Assembly: GCF_947258525.1 (NCBI RefSeq)
Contig: NZ_CAMYIP010000200.1
Coordinates: 40,926 to 104,925 of the forward strand
Direction: 5' to 3'
Length of the DNA: 64,000 nucleotides
Source: an uncultured Eudoraea sp.
Lineage (GTDB): Bacteria; Bacteroidota; Bacteroidia; Flavobacteriales; Flavobacteriaceae
This document shows, in pieces, positions 45,094 to 55,284 of the stretch. Position numbers and translations under genes: made by a program. Under the pieces are notes generated by a model that saw nothing but the letters and a program-made list of their open reading frames with translations, was not told the origin of the DNA and did no database searches. Numbering within the stretch: position 1 is the first letter of the stretch; every line of letters begins with the position of its first letter.

Positions 45094-46706
45094 TCGAGGG
45101 TTATTGTTATTGGCCATCCTTCAAATTGAGTTGCGTTACCTGTGGTAACATCAGCATTTCTTGGCCAGCATTCAAAGGTTATATTCTTCTCTTTTTTATT
45201 AAATCTGATTAGACCATAGCCTCCTCCACTAGAGGGGCTTTCAGGATTTACATAGGCCATCATACTTATTTTATTTCCAAAACCATCTAAATAATCACCG
45301 GTCCAGGGCAGGGAAGTTTTCTTGTTAGGATTTGATCCGGCTTTTTCATCTTCGGGCCACCACCACCTGCTGTAATAATCATTTACTATTGCCGGAACAA
45401 CAAAGGCCCATGGTCCATCCCTAAAATCCTCAATTCCATGCTGAATAACTGTTGCAAGATGTTGGTCTCCTGCAATATGAACCGCATTTGCATTTTTAAT
45501 CAGTTTTAAAGCTTTGTTTCTGTCGCTTTGCGGCCAGCCATTCGAATCCAGGTCTGCGTGTAATCTGTTATCTAAAGATCCATGGATATGGGCACCCCCG
45601 CAAAATCCGGTCTGTGATAAAACCACTTTCATGGCCTCAGATTTTTTACCACCCCAATCTTTTAAAAAGATAAGTTGTCTTTCTCCTAACAAAGTCAATC
45701 CCTCCAAATCAATAGACTTCGGATCATAGTTCGGATTCCTTATATGGTCTGGTCGCGGACCTTGCTGAGGAATCTTGCCTTCAGGTCCCGATTTAAATTT
45801 TCTGTCTTCCAATATCGCAAAATCAATACCCCCCAAAGTAAGATTTGTATAGTATACGCCAATACCTTGTTCTATGGGTGTTGGGTCATAAGGATCTGGA
45901 AGATGACCTGTTTGGCACCTTTCTACCATTTTTACATATTCGGGGTGATACCTATACCCACCATCACTACTTCCTTTTGCTGTAGATAATTTGCCGTTCT
46001 CCCCCCAAAGGTTCCCCTGCCCAATATCGTGGTCATCAGGAATAGTAATACAGGGTCTGTTCCTGAAAGTTTCCCTGAATTGCAGGCCAAATTTAAGCCA
46101 GGCAGCCGTATGTTCCGTGTGATCATATGACTGGTCTCCTGCAAAAAACATGATATCCGGGTCCTGGTAATTAATATTCCTTACGTAATTTCTCCTCAAA
46201 CCCCTGTCCTTGTTTGAATTACAGGAAAGCGCAGCCATTACTATTTCATCCTTATATTCAGGATTTTTGCGGATTGTTCCTTCAAAATAAGCCCCTTCCC
46301 CATGGATGATCCTGTATTTTATATCTTTTGAATAGTCCCAGTTTTCTATCCTGAAAAGAGCGGACCAACCTAATTCATTTACATCCTGTTTCTGGACTAT
46401 ATTCCATTCACCATCTGTGTAAAGCGCCAAACTAATTGTCCTTGTTTCTTTGGGATAAAGAGGATAGAGTTGAGCTGTTAATTTAAGGACATTGGCATGA
46501 ACGGTATAAAGACCGAAAGCCACTACACTGTCTCGGTTTACTTTGAGATTGATAATTTCATTAGGAGCTCTGTTCCACCAGTCATTGGTCGCAAGAGTGT
46601 CTATGTTTTTAAATGGAGATGGAAATGGAGTTGCTTGAGGCTGGGAAAAGCTTGATTGGAATTGCAATATAAACAATAGCAGGCAACAGTTTATAAGTTT
46701 ATGCAT
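45090..46706 (-). CDS. PhoD-like alkaline phosphatase
   Basis: A 538-residue secreted metallophosphoesterase. It has a signal peptide (KLINCCLLLFILQFQSSFSQ), then a beta domain, then the PhoD-type catalytic region with AALSCNSNKDRG, DIMFFAGDQSYDHTEH near residue 192, IPDDHDIGQGN near residue 226 and HIAGDQHLATVIQHG near residue 401. These His/Asp residues bind the metal pair. It likely releases phosphate from phosphodiesters or monoesters outside the inner membrane. It stands alone. Confidence 0.88.
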   Translation of the reverse strand: MHKLINCCLLLFILQFQSSFSQPQATPFPSPFKNIDTLATNDWWNRAPNEIINLKVNRDSVVAFGLYTVHANVLKLTAQLYPLYPKETRTISLALYTDGEWNIVQKQDVNELGWSALFRIENWDYSKDIKYRIIHGEGAYFEGTIRKNPEYKDEIVMAALSCNSNKDRGLRRNYVRNINYQDPDIMFFAGDQSYDHTEHTAAWLKFGLQFRETFRNRPCITIPDDHDIGQGNLWGENGKLSTAKGSSDGGYRYHPEYVKMVERCQTGHLPDPYDPTPIEQGIGVYYTNLTLGGIDFAILEDRKFKSGPEGKIPQQGPRPDHIRNPNYDPKSIDLEGLTLLGERQLIFLKDWGGKKSEAMKVVLSQTGFCGGAHIHGSLDNRLHADLDSNGWPQSDRNKALKLIKNANAVHIAGDQHLATVIQHGIEDFRDGPWAFVVPAIVNDYYSRWWWPEDEKAGSNPNKKTSLPWTGDYLDGFGNKISMMAYVNPESPSSGGGYGLIRFNKKEKNITFECWPRNADVTTGNATQFEGWPITITLD

Positions 46707-46814
46707 AGAAGAGTTGATCTAACGTATAAGTTGTAAGGATTGAGTATTTTAGTTGACTGAAAAGCATGATGTAAAGCATATTTTCATGCACTTATTAAAT
46801 GTATAAATTTATTT

Positions 46815-47204
46815 ATGGAAAACCATCAGGAGGCCCGGCTTATTTTTATTTATAATGCAGATTCAGGATTGAGAAATTCGCTTTTGGATGGTGCTCATAA
46901 AGCATTAAGTCCGAATACGTATCAGTGCAATCTCTGTGATTTAACTTATAGTGTTTTTAAAGAGAGAAAAGCATGGAAGAAATTCCGGGAAGAAATGGAG
47001 TGGAATACGGAGTTTCTACATAAGGATGAATTTAAAAAACAATATGCTTCTAAATTTGGGCATAAATTTGAGTTTCCAATCATTCTGATCGCCTTAGATG
47101 ACGAATTACAGGTATTTATTTCTGCGAGAGAACTCAATGAGTTAGAAACTATGGAAGCCTTAATTAATTTAATCAAAAAGAGAGGCAAGGAAATTACAGC
47201 GTAA
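46815..47204 (+). CDS. Conserved hypothetical protein with CxxC
   Basis: A 129-residue soluble protein (ARLIFIYNADSGLRNSLLDGAHK; YQCNLCDLTYSVF near residue 37; FEFPIILIALDDELQVFISARELN). The CNLCDLTY pair could be a metal or redox site. Similar small proteins occur near engB in Flavobacteriaceae. It is convergent with engB, with only four bases between the stops. No function is recognised. Confidence 0.75.
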   Translation: MENHQEARLIFIYNADSGLRNSLLDGAHKALSPNTYQCNLCDLTYSVFKERKAWKKFREEMEWNTEFLHKDEFKKQYASKFGHKFEFPIILIALDDELQVFISARELNELETMEALINLIKKRGKEITA

Positions 47205-47208
47205 AGGA

Positions 47209-47826
47209 TTAAGCTTTGTTTTCTTTAAAAATCCCTGTATTTATTTCCTCGATATAATCTAAAACCTCTTCCCTGCCCATACCATTAGACGAAGATGTAA
47301 CAAAATGATTTGGAACTTCTTCCCAGACTCCTGAAAGCATTTGATCCAGGTAATTTTTCACATTTCTTTCAATCGCTCCAGGCTTCAGCTTATCTGCCTT
47401 AGTAAATATTATAGTAAAAGGAATTCCGTTCTCACCCATCCATTGCATGAATTCAAGATCTATTTTCTGGGCTTCGTGTCTTATATCAATTAATAGAAAG
47501 GCACATACTAATTGTTCTCTTTTAAGGAAGTAATCGGTAATATATTTCTGAAATGTTTTTTTATCCTTTTTAGATACACGGGCATAGCCATATCCGGGAA
47601 GATCAACCAGGAACCATTGGTCATTTATTTTAAAATGATTGATGAGTTGAGTTTTTCCAGGTCTGCCTGATGTTTTTGCAAGACTCTTTCTTGAGGTTAG
47701 CATATTGATAAGTGAAGATTTTCCCACATTTGATCTTCCTATAAAGGCATATTCCGGTAAAAGCTGATTGGGGCACTTCTCCACACTTGAGTTGCTCATT
47801 ACAAAGTCGGCAGACTTTATTTTCAT
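47209..47826 (-). CDS. engB: Ribosome biogenesis GTP-binding protein EngB/YsxC
   Basis: About 205 residues when started at the ATG at 47826 ([15 protein letters not shown]); an upstream in-frame start would reach into the preceding gene. G1 is [10 protein letters not shown]3 DLPGYG and G4 TKADK. It helps 50S subunit assembly. It lies 13 bases after the hydrolase gene in the same operon, upstream of and divergent from the dcw cluster. Confidence 0.95.
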   Translation of the reverse strand: MKIKSADFVMSNSSVEKCPNQLLPEYAFIGRSNVGKSSLINMLTSRKSLAKTSGRPGKTQLINHFKINDQWFLVDLPGYGYARVSKKDKKTFQKYITDYFLKREQLVCAFLLIDIRHEAQKIDLEFMQWMGENGIPFTIIFTKADKLKPGAIERNVKNYLDQMLSGVWEEVPNHFVTSSSNGMGREEVLDYIEEINTGIFKENKA

Positions 47827-47839
47827 GTCAGTAAGTGTA

Positions 47840-48604
47840 TTAGAATTTGCGCTTTTGTAACCATTCGTCCAGAATGACATTGAATTCATTGGGATGTTCC
47901 ATCATAGGTGCATGCCCGCATTTTTCTATCCAGAATAGTTCTGAATCCGGCAGTAATTCATGGAATTCCCGGGCAACATTAGGAGGGGTTACAGAATCAT
48001 TTTCGCCCCAAATAATACAAGTTGGGGTCTTCATTTTTGGTAAATCCTTAGACATATTATGTCTGATAGCACTTTTGGCTATAGCCAGTGTCTTCACTAA
48101 TTTACTTCTGTCATTTACAGTGGCATAAACTTCGTCCACAATTTCTTCTGTTGCAACTGCAGGATCATAAAATACGTCCTGTGCCTTCTTTTTAATAAAC
48201 TCATAATCGCCTCGTTTGGGGTAGCCATCTCCCATGGCGCTTTCATAAAGTCCGGAACTTCCTGTTATGACAAGGGCTTTCACCATTTTAGGATAAAGTT
48301 TCGTATGCAATAAACCTACATGACCTCCAAGAGAATTTCCTAATAAAATTACATCTTTGAATCCTTTATATTCAATAAATTCCTCCAGGAACCTGGCAAA
48401 GTTTTTTACATTGGTTTTTAATAATGGCAAAGAGTAGATTGGCAACTCAGGAATTAAAACTTTATAACCTTTATTTGGAAAATAGTCGGTTACCCCGTGA
48501 AAATTGCTGAGCCCTCCCATAAGACCGTGAAGAATAATCATAGGAGTTCCTTCTCCCACCTCAATAAACCTGTATTCACCTTCTTTTTTAATGTGCTCTT
48601 CCAT
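47840..48604 (-). CDS. Alpha/beta-fold hydrolase
   Basis: A 254-residue hydrolase with the HG oxyanion motif ([11 protein letters not shown] near residue 26), nucleophile elbow GNSLGGH near residue 88, Asp in [12 protein letters not shown] and His in [12 protein letters not shown]. Substrate unknown. It is the first gene of the operon with engB. Confidence 0.9.
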   Translation of the reverse strand: MEEHIKKEGEYRFIEVGEGTPMIILHGLMGGLSNFHGVTDYFPNKGYKVLIPELPIYSLPLLKTNVKNFARFLEEFIEYKGFKDVILLGNSLGGHVGLLHTKLYPKMVKALVITGSSGLYESAMGDGYPKRGDYEFIKKKAQDVFYDPAVATEEIVDEVYATVNDRSKLVKTLAIAKSAIRHNMSKDLPKMKTPTCIIWGENDSVTPPNVAREFHELLPDSELFWIEKCGHAPMMEHPNEFNVILDEWLQKRKF

Positions 48605-48630
48605 TAAATGCTGCTTCTGTCTTCAGTGGG

Positions 48631-48638
48631 CAAATATA
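48631..48638 (-). promoter_or_regulatory. Promoter -7 element for the hydrolase-engB operon
   Basis: Minus-strand TATATTTG, 26 bases before the hydrolase ATG. The region between it and the MraZ boxes (48639-48800) shows no other signal. Confidence 0.55.
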
Positions 48639-48800
48639 GGCATTTCCTAATAATACATATACTTTTCGAAAAAAGAGGGTACCTTTATAACGCCTTATTT
48701 TTAATCAAAAATAACGGCCTTTAAGAATTCTTGACAGCAGTTTAAATGGCTGGACTTTACATTCTACTTCTCATATTTTCAAGAATTTTTTTTCAACAAA

Positions 48801-48844
48801 GTGGTAATTTGTGGTAAATTGTGGTAATAATTTCTATATATTTG
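48801..48844 (+). promoter_or_regulatory. MraZ-binding repeats and dcw promoter
   Basis: Three direct repeats of GTGGTAA at exact 10-base spacing (48801, 48811, 48821), the same face of the helix, as for MraZ boxes (GTGG-type repeats) elsewhere. The -7 element TATATTTG (48837-48844) follows six bases after the last repeat unit, so MraZ would block the promoter. Confidence 0.8.
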
Positions 48845-48873
48845 AGTTAATAATAGAAAACCAGCCGATTTAA

Positions 48874-49338
48874 GTGATAAGTTTTATAGGGACATATGAT
48901 TGCAAAGCTGATGTAAAAGGGCGGATAATGATACCCGTAACTCTTAAAAATCAGATGGCCCCTGTTCTCAACAAGGGCTTTGTCATAAAACGCTCCGTAT
49001 TTCAGCCTTGTCTGGAGTTGTATCCCATGGATGAATGGAATCTGTTAATGGAAAAAATGAATAAAAAGAACAGGTTCAAGAAGAAAAACAATGATTTTAT
49101 TAGACGTTTTTCAGCCGGAGTGAAACCCCTCGAAATAGATGGTACAGGCAGATTACTAATACCCAAAAACCTGGTTTCTATAGCAGGGATTAGAAAGGAA
49201 GTGGTTTTAAGTTCAGCAATAAACATTATTGAGATTTGGGATAAGGATAGCTATGAAAAAGTAATTGATGAAACTGCAGAAAATTTTGCAGAATTAGCGG
49301 AAGAGGTAATGGGTGATGATGGAGACGAACTATCATAA
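48874..49338 (+). CDS. mraZ: Transcriptional regulator MraZ
   Basis: A 154-residue protein with two SpoVT/AbrB-like swapped-hairpin domains (FIGTYDCKADVKGRIMIPVTLK and KPLEIDGTGRLLIPKNL). It forms a ring and represses the dcw cluster by binding the repeats upstream. The start is GTG at 48874. The end overlaps rsmH by about 23 bases. Confidence 0.95.
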   Translation: MISFIGTYDCKADVKGRIMIPVTLKNQMAPVLNKGFVIKRSVFQPCLELYPMDEWNLLMEKMNKKNRFKKKNNDFIRRFSAGVKPLEIDGTGRLLIPKNLVSIAGIRKEVVLSSAINIIEIWDKDSYEKVIDETAENFAELAEEVMGDDGDELS

Positions 49339-50221
49339 CCCTGTTTTATTAAAAGAATCCGTTGACGGGCTCAATATATTGGAGAATGGAATATATGTAG
49401 ATGTGACTTTTGGCGGAGGCGGGCATTCCAGGGAGATTCTAAGAAGATTGGGCAGTGAAGGCGCTTTGTTTGCATTTGATCAGGATGAGGAAGCTTTGAA
49501 AAATGCGATAGCTGATAACAGGTTTACCCTGATCAATGAAAACTTTAGATATATAAAGCAATTTTTAAAGTTCTATGGCATAAAAAAGGTAAATGGAATC
49601 TTAGCAGATTTTGGGGTTTCTTCTCATCAGTTTGATAAGGCCGAACGGGGTTTTTCTATCCGTTTTGATGCCGATCTGGACATGAGGATGAGTGCTAGAA
49701 ACAAGAAGAGTGCTTATGAAGTAGTTAATTCTTATACCTATGATGACCTGAGAAGTGTTTTGTTTCGATATGGCGATTTACGACGTGCAGATGCAATGGC
49801 AAAAACAATAGTAGAGTACAGAGAAAAATCACCGTTAAAAACAACTGCTGATTTAAAAATGGTACTTAAGGAATTTTTACCAAAGTTCAGAGAAAACAAA
49901 ATTTTGGCTCAGGTATATCAGGCAATACGGATTGAAGTTAATCAGGAATTAGTGGCAATAGAAGAATTTTTATTGCAAACTCCGGAGATAATGGATAAAG
50001 GCGGTCGGCTAAGTTTAATTAGCTATCACTCTTTGGAAGATAGACTGGTTAAGAGGTTTATTAGAGCAGGAAGTTTTTCGGGTGAAGCGGAAAAGGACTT
50101 TTACGGAAATATTAATGTACCCTTTAAAAGAGTAGGCAAATTAATAGTTCCTTCTGCCGATGAAATTGCCAGGAATAGCAGAGCGCGTAGTGCAAGATTG
50201 CGAATAGCAGAACGAATATAA
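49316..50221 (+). CDS. rsmH: 16S rRNA cytosine-1402 N4-methyltransferase
   Basis: About 301 residues; the ATG at 49316 or the next ATG at 49319 are both possible starts before the conserved YHNPVLLKESVDGL. SAM-binding VDVTFGGGGHSREIL is near residue 28, with DFGVSSHQFD near residue 100 and SYHSLEDRLVKRF near residue 239. Second gene of the dcw cluster. Confidence 0.95.
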   Translation: MMETNYHNPVLLKESVDGLNILENGIYVDVTFGGGGHSREILRRLGSEGALFAFDQDEEALKNAIADNRFTLINENFRYIKQFLKFYGIKKVNGILADFGVSSHQFDKAERGFSIRFDADLDMRMSARNKKSAYEVVNSYTYDDLRSVLFRYGDLRRADAMAKTIVEYREKSPLKTTADLKMVLKEFLPKFRENKILAQVYQAIRIEVNQELVAIEEFLLQTPEIMDKGGRLSLISYHSLEDRLVKRFIRAGSFSGEAEKDFYGNINVPFKRVGKLIVPSADEIARNSRARSARLRIAERI

Positions 50222-50255
50222 ATTATGGATTTGGAATAAAAACAGTATAAGGCTC

Positions 50256-50576
50256 ATGAGAAAAGGGATCATAGATATTTTAAAAGGCAAGTTTCTGGTG
50301 AGTGGAGATGCACCCAAAAATTGGCTCTTTATAATTTTTGCTTCCGGTTTAGCAACCATAATGATTGCAAGTTCTCACAGTGCAGACAAGAAAGTACATC
50401 AAGTGGCTGCATTGAATGAACAGGTTAAAGAATTAAAGAACGAATTCGTGGATATGCGCTCAGATGTGCAAAGATTGAAATTAGAATCAACCATTACACA
50501 ATATGTTAAGGATGAAGGTCTTTTTCCTTCAGAAGCACCGCCAAAAAAGATTAAAGTAAAAACTAATAAAAAATAA
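50256..50576 (+). CDS. ftsL: FtsL-like cell division protein
   Basis: A 106-residue bitopic protein with a short basic cytoplasmic part, a membrane helix near residues 22-40 (WLFIIFASGLATIMIASS) and a leucine-zipper-like coiled coil (VAALNEQVKELKNEFVDMRSDVQRLKLES). Its place between rsmH and ftsI is the FtsL position. It would bridge FtsI/FtsW with FtsQ at the septum. The ftsI start follows its stop directly. Confidence 0.88.
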   Translation: MRKGIIDILKGKFLVSGDAPKNWLFIIFASGLATIMIASSHSADKKVHQVAALNEQVKELKNEFVDMRSDVQRLKLESTITQYVKDEGLFPSEAPPKKIKVKTNKK

Positions 50577-52583
50577 GTGGCTATCACCGAAAAAAAAATA
50601 CTAACCAGACTTTATATAGTATCAGCATGCCTGTTCGTGTTTGCGCTTGCCGTGGCAGTAAAACTGGTAAGTATTCAGATGGTGCATGGCAATAAGTACA
50701 AGGAGATAGCTCTTAAGCGTACGGAAAAGCTTTTTACAATTGCACCTAACAGGGGAAATCTCTATTCAGATGATGGCAGTTTGCTGGCCACATCGGTCTC
50801 GCGCTATACAATACGTTTTGATGCCGTTACCGTCAAGAACACCGATTTTGAAGAAGAAATACAGCCTTTGTGTAATGCACTTTCAAATCTGCTTGGAAAA
50901 CCCTCTGCTCATTATGAGCAAATTTTAAGAAAAGCAAAAGCGAGTAAAAACAGATATGCTTTAGTAGTCAGGAATCTTGACTATTCAGATTATATGCAGG
51001 TTAAGGAATTCCCACTTTTTAATAAAGGTCCAAATAGGGGTGGTTTCATTGTTGAACAAAAAACTGTTAGAGAACATCCTTTGGGAAAAATAGCAGAAAG
51101 AAGTGTGGGATATGAAAGATTTGATGAAAATGGTTATGTGACCAGGGTAGGACTCGAAGGCGCCTTTGGAAACTACTTAAGAGGTATAGAAGGGAAAAGA
51201 CTAAAACAGAAAATTGCCAAAGGTCAGTGGAAGCCTATTGGTTTAGACAATATTGTAGAACCTAAAGATGGGTATGATGTAGTTTCGACTATCGATATCA
51301 ATATTCAGGATATTGCACATCATGGACTTTTGACTCAGTTGGAAAAGTATAAAGCAGATCATGGATGTGTCATAGTAATGGAAACCAAAACGGGCGAAGT
51401 AAAAGCAATTTCAAATCTTGGCAGGACGGAAGATGGTAAATATTACGAGAGATTGAATTATGCGATAGGCGAATCTCATGAACCCGGATCTACATTTAAA
51501 TTAATGTCTCTGGTTGCTGCCCTCGAAGATCAAAAGATAGACACAAGTACAGTTATTGATACTGAAAAAGGTCGTTGGAGAATATACGATAGAACCGTGA
51601 GAGATTCGAAACACGGGGGTTATGGAAAAATATCAATGGCAAAGGCGTTTGAAGTTTCTTCAAATACAGCTTTTGCTAAAATGGTTCACAACAGTTACAA
51701 AGAAGAACCATCTGTCTATGTAGATCGCCTTATGTCTATGGGGCTCCATCAGGAACTTGGGATGCCCATTAAAGGTGAGGGTAAGCCTGTTATCAGATAT
51801 CCCGGAGATAAGGGATGGTCTGGTATTTCATTAGCATGGATGTCTCACGGCTATGAAGTATCCTTAACACCGCTGCAGACACTCGCTTTTTACAATGCCA
51901 TTGCAAATGATGGTCAATTGGTTCGCCCCAGATTGATAAAAGAAGTTAAGGAATGGAACAAAACCATATACACCTTTGATAAGGAAGTAATTAATATGGC
52001 TGTTTGTTCTAAGGAGACTGCAAAACAGGTAAAAGACTTAATGAAAAATGTAGTCGAAAAAGAACATGGAACCGGACACCGACTTTATTCTCCAAACTTT
52101 TCAATGGCGGGCAAGACAGGAACAGCTCAGAAGAACTATGTTACACGAGACCCCGATAAATTGAGATATATATCAACTTTTGCCGGATATTTTCCTGCAG
52201 ATGATCCAAAATACTCTTGCATAGTAGTGATCCATGAACCGGATAAAAGTGTAGGTTATTACGGGGCCGACGTATCTGGGCCCGTATTTAAATCCATCGC
52301 CAGAAAGATTTATGCCAACAACCCTTTAATAGACGAAATAGAAACCTTAGAACCTTCTAATGATGATTTGGAGGCAAGTTTTCAAAATTACTATACAGCG
52401 GCACAAAAGAATTATAATCAAATGCCAGATGTAAAAGGTATGAGCGGAATGGATGCAATTTCTATCCTTGAAAACATGGGCCTTGAGGTAGAGGTAAAAG
52501 GAAATGGAAAGGTGAGAAAACAATCAATTTCTAAGGGAACAGATTTAAAAAATGTAAAGAAAATAATATTGGAACTTTCATGA
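50577..52583 (+). CDS. ftsI: Septal peptidoglycan transpeptidase (PBP3-type) with PASTA domain
   Basis: A 668-residue class B penicillin-binding protein with an N-terminal membrane helix (IVSACLFVFALAVAVKLV). Active-site motifs are the SxxK in EPGSTFKLMS near residue 307, SSNTAF near residue 361 and AGKTGTAQ near residue 511. A single C-terminal PASTA domain (MPDVKGMSGMDAISILENMGL) is typical of Bacteroidota FtsI. The start is GTG with no gap after ftsL; it overlaps murE by four bases. Confidence 0.95.
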   Translation: MAITEKKILTRLYIVSACLFVFALAVAVKLVSIQMVHGNKYKEIALKRTEKLFTIAPNRGNLYSDDGSLLATSVSRYTIRFDAVTVKNTDFEEEIQPLCNALSNLLGKPSAHYEQILRKAKASKNRYALVVRNLDYSDYMQVKEFPLFNKGPNRGGFIVEQKTVREHPLGKIAERSVGYERFDENGYVTRVGLEGAFGNYLRGIEGKRLKQKIAKGQWKPIGLDNIVEPKDGYDVVSTIDINIQDIAHHGLLTQLEKYKADHGCVIVMETKTGEVKAISNLGRTEDGKYYERLNYAIGESHEPGSTFKLMSLVAALEDQKIDTSTVIDTEKGRWRIYDRTVRDSKHGGYGKISMAKAFEVSSNTAFAKMVHNSYKEEPSVYVDRLMSMGLHQELGMPIKGEGKPVIRYPGDKGWSGISLAWMSHGYEVSLTPLQTLAFYNAIANDGQLVRPRLIKEVKEWNKTIYTFDKEVINMAVCSKETAKQVKDLMKNVVEKEHGTGHRLYSPNFSMAGKTGTAQKNYVTRDPDKLRYISTFAGYFPADDPKYSCIVVIHEPDKSVGYYGADVSGPVFKSIARKIYANNPLIDEIETLEPSNDDLEASFQNYYTAAQKNYNQMPDVKGMSGMDAISILENMGLEVEVKGNGKVRKQSISKGTDLKNVKKIILELS

Positions 52584-54043
52584 AGCCCCTAAAGGATATA
52601 CTATATGGTGTTAGTCTTACTGCTGTGAGCGGATCAACCGGGGTATCAGTAAATACTATTTGTTTTGATTCCAGAAAAGTTGCCAAGGGTAATGTTTTTG
52701 TGGCCATCAAAGGTACTTTAACCGATGGGCATAAATATATTAAAAAGGCGATAGCCGCCGGAGCTAATTCTATTGTGTGCGAAAGTCTTCCGGAAGATCT
52801 AATCAATGATATAACTTATGTGGAAGTTCATGATGCCAACCAGGCCTTGGCAATCATGGCGTCAAATTTATATGATAATCCATCCAAAAATCTAAAGCTT
52901 GTAGGTGTTACCGGAACTAATGGCAAGACCACGGTTAGCAGTTTGTTGTATCAATTGTTTAAAAAAGCGGGGTATAAAGTTGGTTTGCTATCCACTATTA
53001 GAGTCATGGTGGATACTAAGGAATTTCCTGCTACCCATACAACTCCGGATGCTATGACCATTAATCATTATCTGTCTTTAATGAATGAGGCAGGTGTTGA
53101 ATTTTGTTTTATGGAAGTAAGTTCCCACGGCATTCATCAAAAAAGGACGGAGGGCCTGGTATTTGAGGGTGCAATATTTACCAATTTATCACATGATCAC
53201 CTTGATTATCACAAAACATTTGCCGAATACAGAGATACAAAAAAGAAATTATTTGACGATTTACCTAAAAGAGCATTTGCCTTAACAAATATTGATGATA
53301 AAAACGGGCTTGTGATGCTGCAAAATACGGTAGCTAAGAAATACACATATGCTCTAAAAAGTTATGCTGACTACAGGGCCCAGATTTTGGAAAATCAGTT
53401 TAATGGCCAGTTGTTAAAAATTGACGATAATGAACTATGGACACGATTAATAGGTCATTTCAATGCTTACAACATCCTGGCTATATATGCCACTGCTGAC
53501 TTATTGGGATTAGAAAAACTTGAAACCCTAAGATTATTAAGTGAATTAGAAAATGTAGATGGAAGGTTTCAATACTTTATATCTAAAGAAAGAATAACGG
53601 CTATTGTTGATTATGCCCATACGCCGGACGCGTTAAAAAATGTACTTGAGACAATCAATACATTGAGGACTGGAAATGAAAACGTCATCACCGTAGTGGG
53701 GTGTGGTGGTGATCGTGACAGGTCTAAGCGTCCGGTAATGGGTCATATCGCTTCAGCAATGAGCAGCAAGGCAATTTTCACATCAGATAACCCACGATCC
53801 GAACCGCCACTCATTATTATTGAAGAGATGGAGTCTGGGGTAGAACCGCAGAATTCCAGCAAAGTTTTGTCAATTGAAAATCGAAATCAGGCCATAAGAA
53901 CTGCCTGTCAGCTGGCAGTACCTAATGATATTATCCTGGTTGCAGGTAAGGGTCATGAAACCTATCAGGAAACAAATGGTGAGCGAACGGATTTTGATGA
54001 TTTCAAGATTGTAAAAGAAGTGTTAACCAGTTTAAATAAGTAA
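52580..54043 (+). CDS. murE: UDP-MurNAc-tripeptide synthetase (meso-DAP adding)
   Basis: Adds the third stem-peptide residue. The 487-residue three-domain Mur ligase has the ATP loop GVTGTNGKTT near residue 111. DNPRSEPP near residue 403 is the DNPR motif that selects meso-diaminopimelate. The start overlaps the ftsI stop (ATGA). Confidence 0.95.
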   Translation: MKPLKDILYGVSLTAVSGSTGVSVNTICFDSRKVAKGNVFVAIKGTLTDGHKYIKKAIAAGANSIVCESLPEDLINDITYVEVHDANQALAIMASNLYDNPSKNLKLVGVTGTNGKTTVSSLLYQLFKKAGYKVGLLSTIRVMVDTKEFPATHTTPDAMTINHYLSLMNEAGVEFCFMEVSSHGIHQKRTEGLVFEGAIFTNLSHDHLDYHKTFAEYRDTKKKLFDDLPKRAFALTNIDDKNGLVMLQNTVAKKYTYALKSYADYRAQILENQFNGQLLKIDDNELWTRLIGHFNAYNILAIYATADLLGLEKLETLRLLSELENVDGRFQYFISKERITAIVDYAHTPDALKNVLETINTLRTGNENVITVVGCGGDRDRSKRPVMGHIASAMSSKAIFTSDNPRSEPPLIIIEEMESGVEPQNSSKVLSIENRNQAIRTACQLAVPNDIILVAGKGHETYQETNGERTDFDDFKIVKEVLTSLNK

Positions 54044-54063
54044 AAAGAAATAGATAACCTAAT

Positions 54064-55284
54064 ATGCTTTATTATCTGTTTGAATATTTAGAAAAGGAAT
54101 ACCAACTGCCGGGAGCAGGTCTGTTCCAGTTTCAGACATTCAGGGCGGCTATGGCGGTACTTCTTTCTTTGCTATTGGCAACAGTATATGGCAAGCGAAT
54201 TATTCTATTTCTTAAACACAAGCAAATAGGGGAAACCGTTCGGGATCTCGGACTCGAGGGGCAAAAGCAGAAAACGGGTACTCCAACGATGGGTGGTCTG
54301 ATAATAATAATGTCCACCTTGATTCCCGTCTTGTTGTTTGCCGATATAACCAATATTTATGTCATTTTATTGATCGTTACCATTCTATGGATGGGAATTA
54401 TCGGATTTGTAGATGACTATATCAAGATTTTTAGAAAGAATAAAAAAGGACTTAAAGGTAGATTTAAAGTGATCGGTCAGGTTGTGCTTGGTCTGATTGT
54501 GGGTGCAACCTTATACTTCCATCCGGAAGTCACTATGCGAGAAAGGACCAATACAATAATTACGGAACAATATAGGGTTGAAAAGATTAAAGGAGAAGAT
54601 ATTAAATCTACCATGACCACTGTACCGTTTTTCAAGAATAATGAATTGGATTACAGCAATCTGATCTCATGGGTCGGCGAGAATGCAACATCCTATGCCT
54701 GGTTAATTTTTATTCCAATTGTAATCTTAATAGTAACCGCGGTTTCGAATGGAGCAAATCTTACAGATGGTATTGATGGTCTGGCAGCCGGGTCATCGGC
54801 TATAATAGTTCTCACCCTGGGAATTTTTGCATGGGTTTCGGGTAATATCATTTTTTCAGAATACCTGGATATTATGTACATACCAAAGGCCGGAGAGCTT
54901 TTAGTATTCATTGCGGCTTTTGTGGGATCATTAGTAGGGTTTTTATGGTACAATGCATTTCCTGCTCAAGTGTTTATGGGAGACACCGGAAGTCTTACCA
55001 TAGGTGGTGTCATAGCAGTAATTGCATTAATTGTAAGAAAAGAGTTGTTGATTCCCATTCTATGCGGAATATTTTTTGCAGAGTCAATATCAGTGATGTT
55101 ACAGGTTGGTTATTTCAAATACACCAAAAATAAATCCGGTGAAGGGAAACGAATTTTTTTAATGGCGCCCTTACACCACCATTATCAGAAAAAGGGATAT
55201 CACGAAAGTAAAATAGTCACAAGGTTTTGGATTGTAGGAATTCTATTGGCCATCATTACAATTGTGACACTCAAAGTGAGATAA
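54064..55284 (+). CDS. mraY: Phospho-MurNAc-pentapeptide transferase
   Basis: Makes lipid I in the inner membrane. The 406-residue multi-pass protein has GTPTMGGL near residue 76, the Asp-rich VDDYIKI near residue 116, [12 protein letters not shown] near residue 232 and MAPLHHHYQ near residue 364. It has an extra loop of about 35 residues after residue 155, common in Bacteroidota. Confidence 0.96.
   Translation: MLYYLFEYLEKEYQLPGAGLFQFQTFRAAMAVLLSLLLATVYGKRIILFLKHKQIGETVRDLGLEGQKQKTGTPTMGGLIIIMSTLIPVLLFADITNIYVILLIVTILWMGIIGFVDDYIKIFRKNKKGLKGRFKVIGQVVLGLIVGATLYFHPEVTMRERTNTIITEQYRVEKIKGEDIKSTMTTVPFFKNNELDYSNLISWVGENATSYAWLIFIPIVILIVTAVSNGANLTDGIDGLAAGSSAIIVLTLGIFAWVSGNIIFSEYLDIMYIPKAGELLVFIAAFVGSLVGFLWYNAFPAQVFMGDTGSLTIGGVIAVIALIVRKELLIPILCGIFFAESISVMLQVGYFKYTKNKSGEGKRIFLMAPLHHHYQKKGYHESKIVTRFWIVGILLAIITIVTLKVR

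Noticed and set aside
48801..48830. GTGGTAA repeats as replication iterons or a CRISPR-like array
   Set aside because: Only three units at 10-base spacing, directly at the mraZ promoter; MraZ boxes explain them better.
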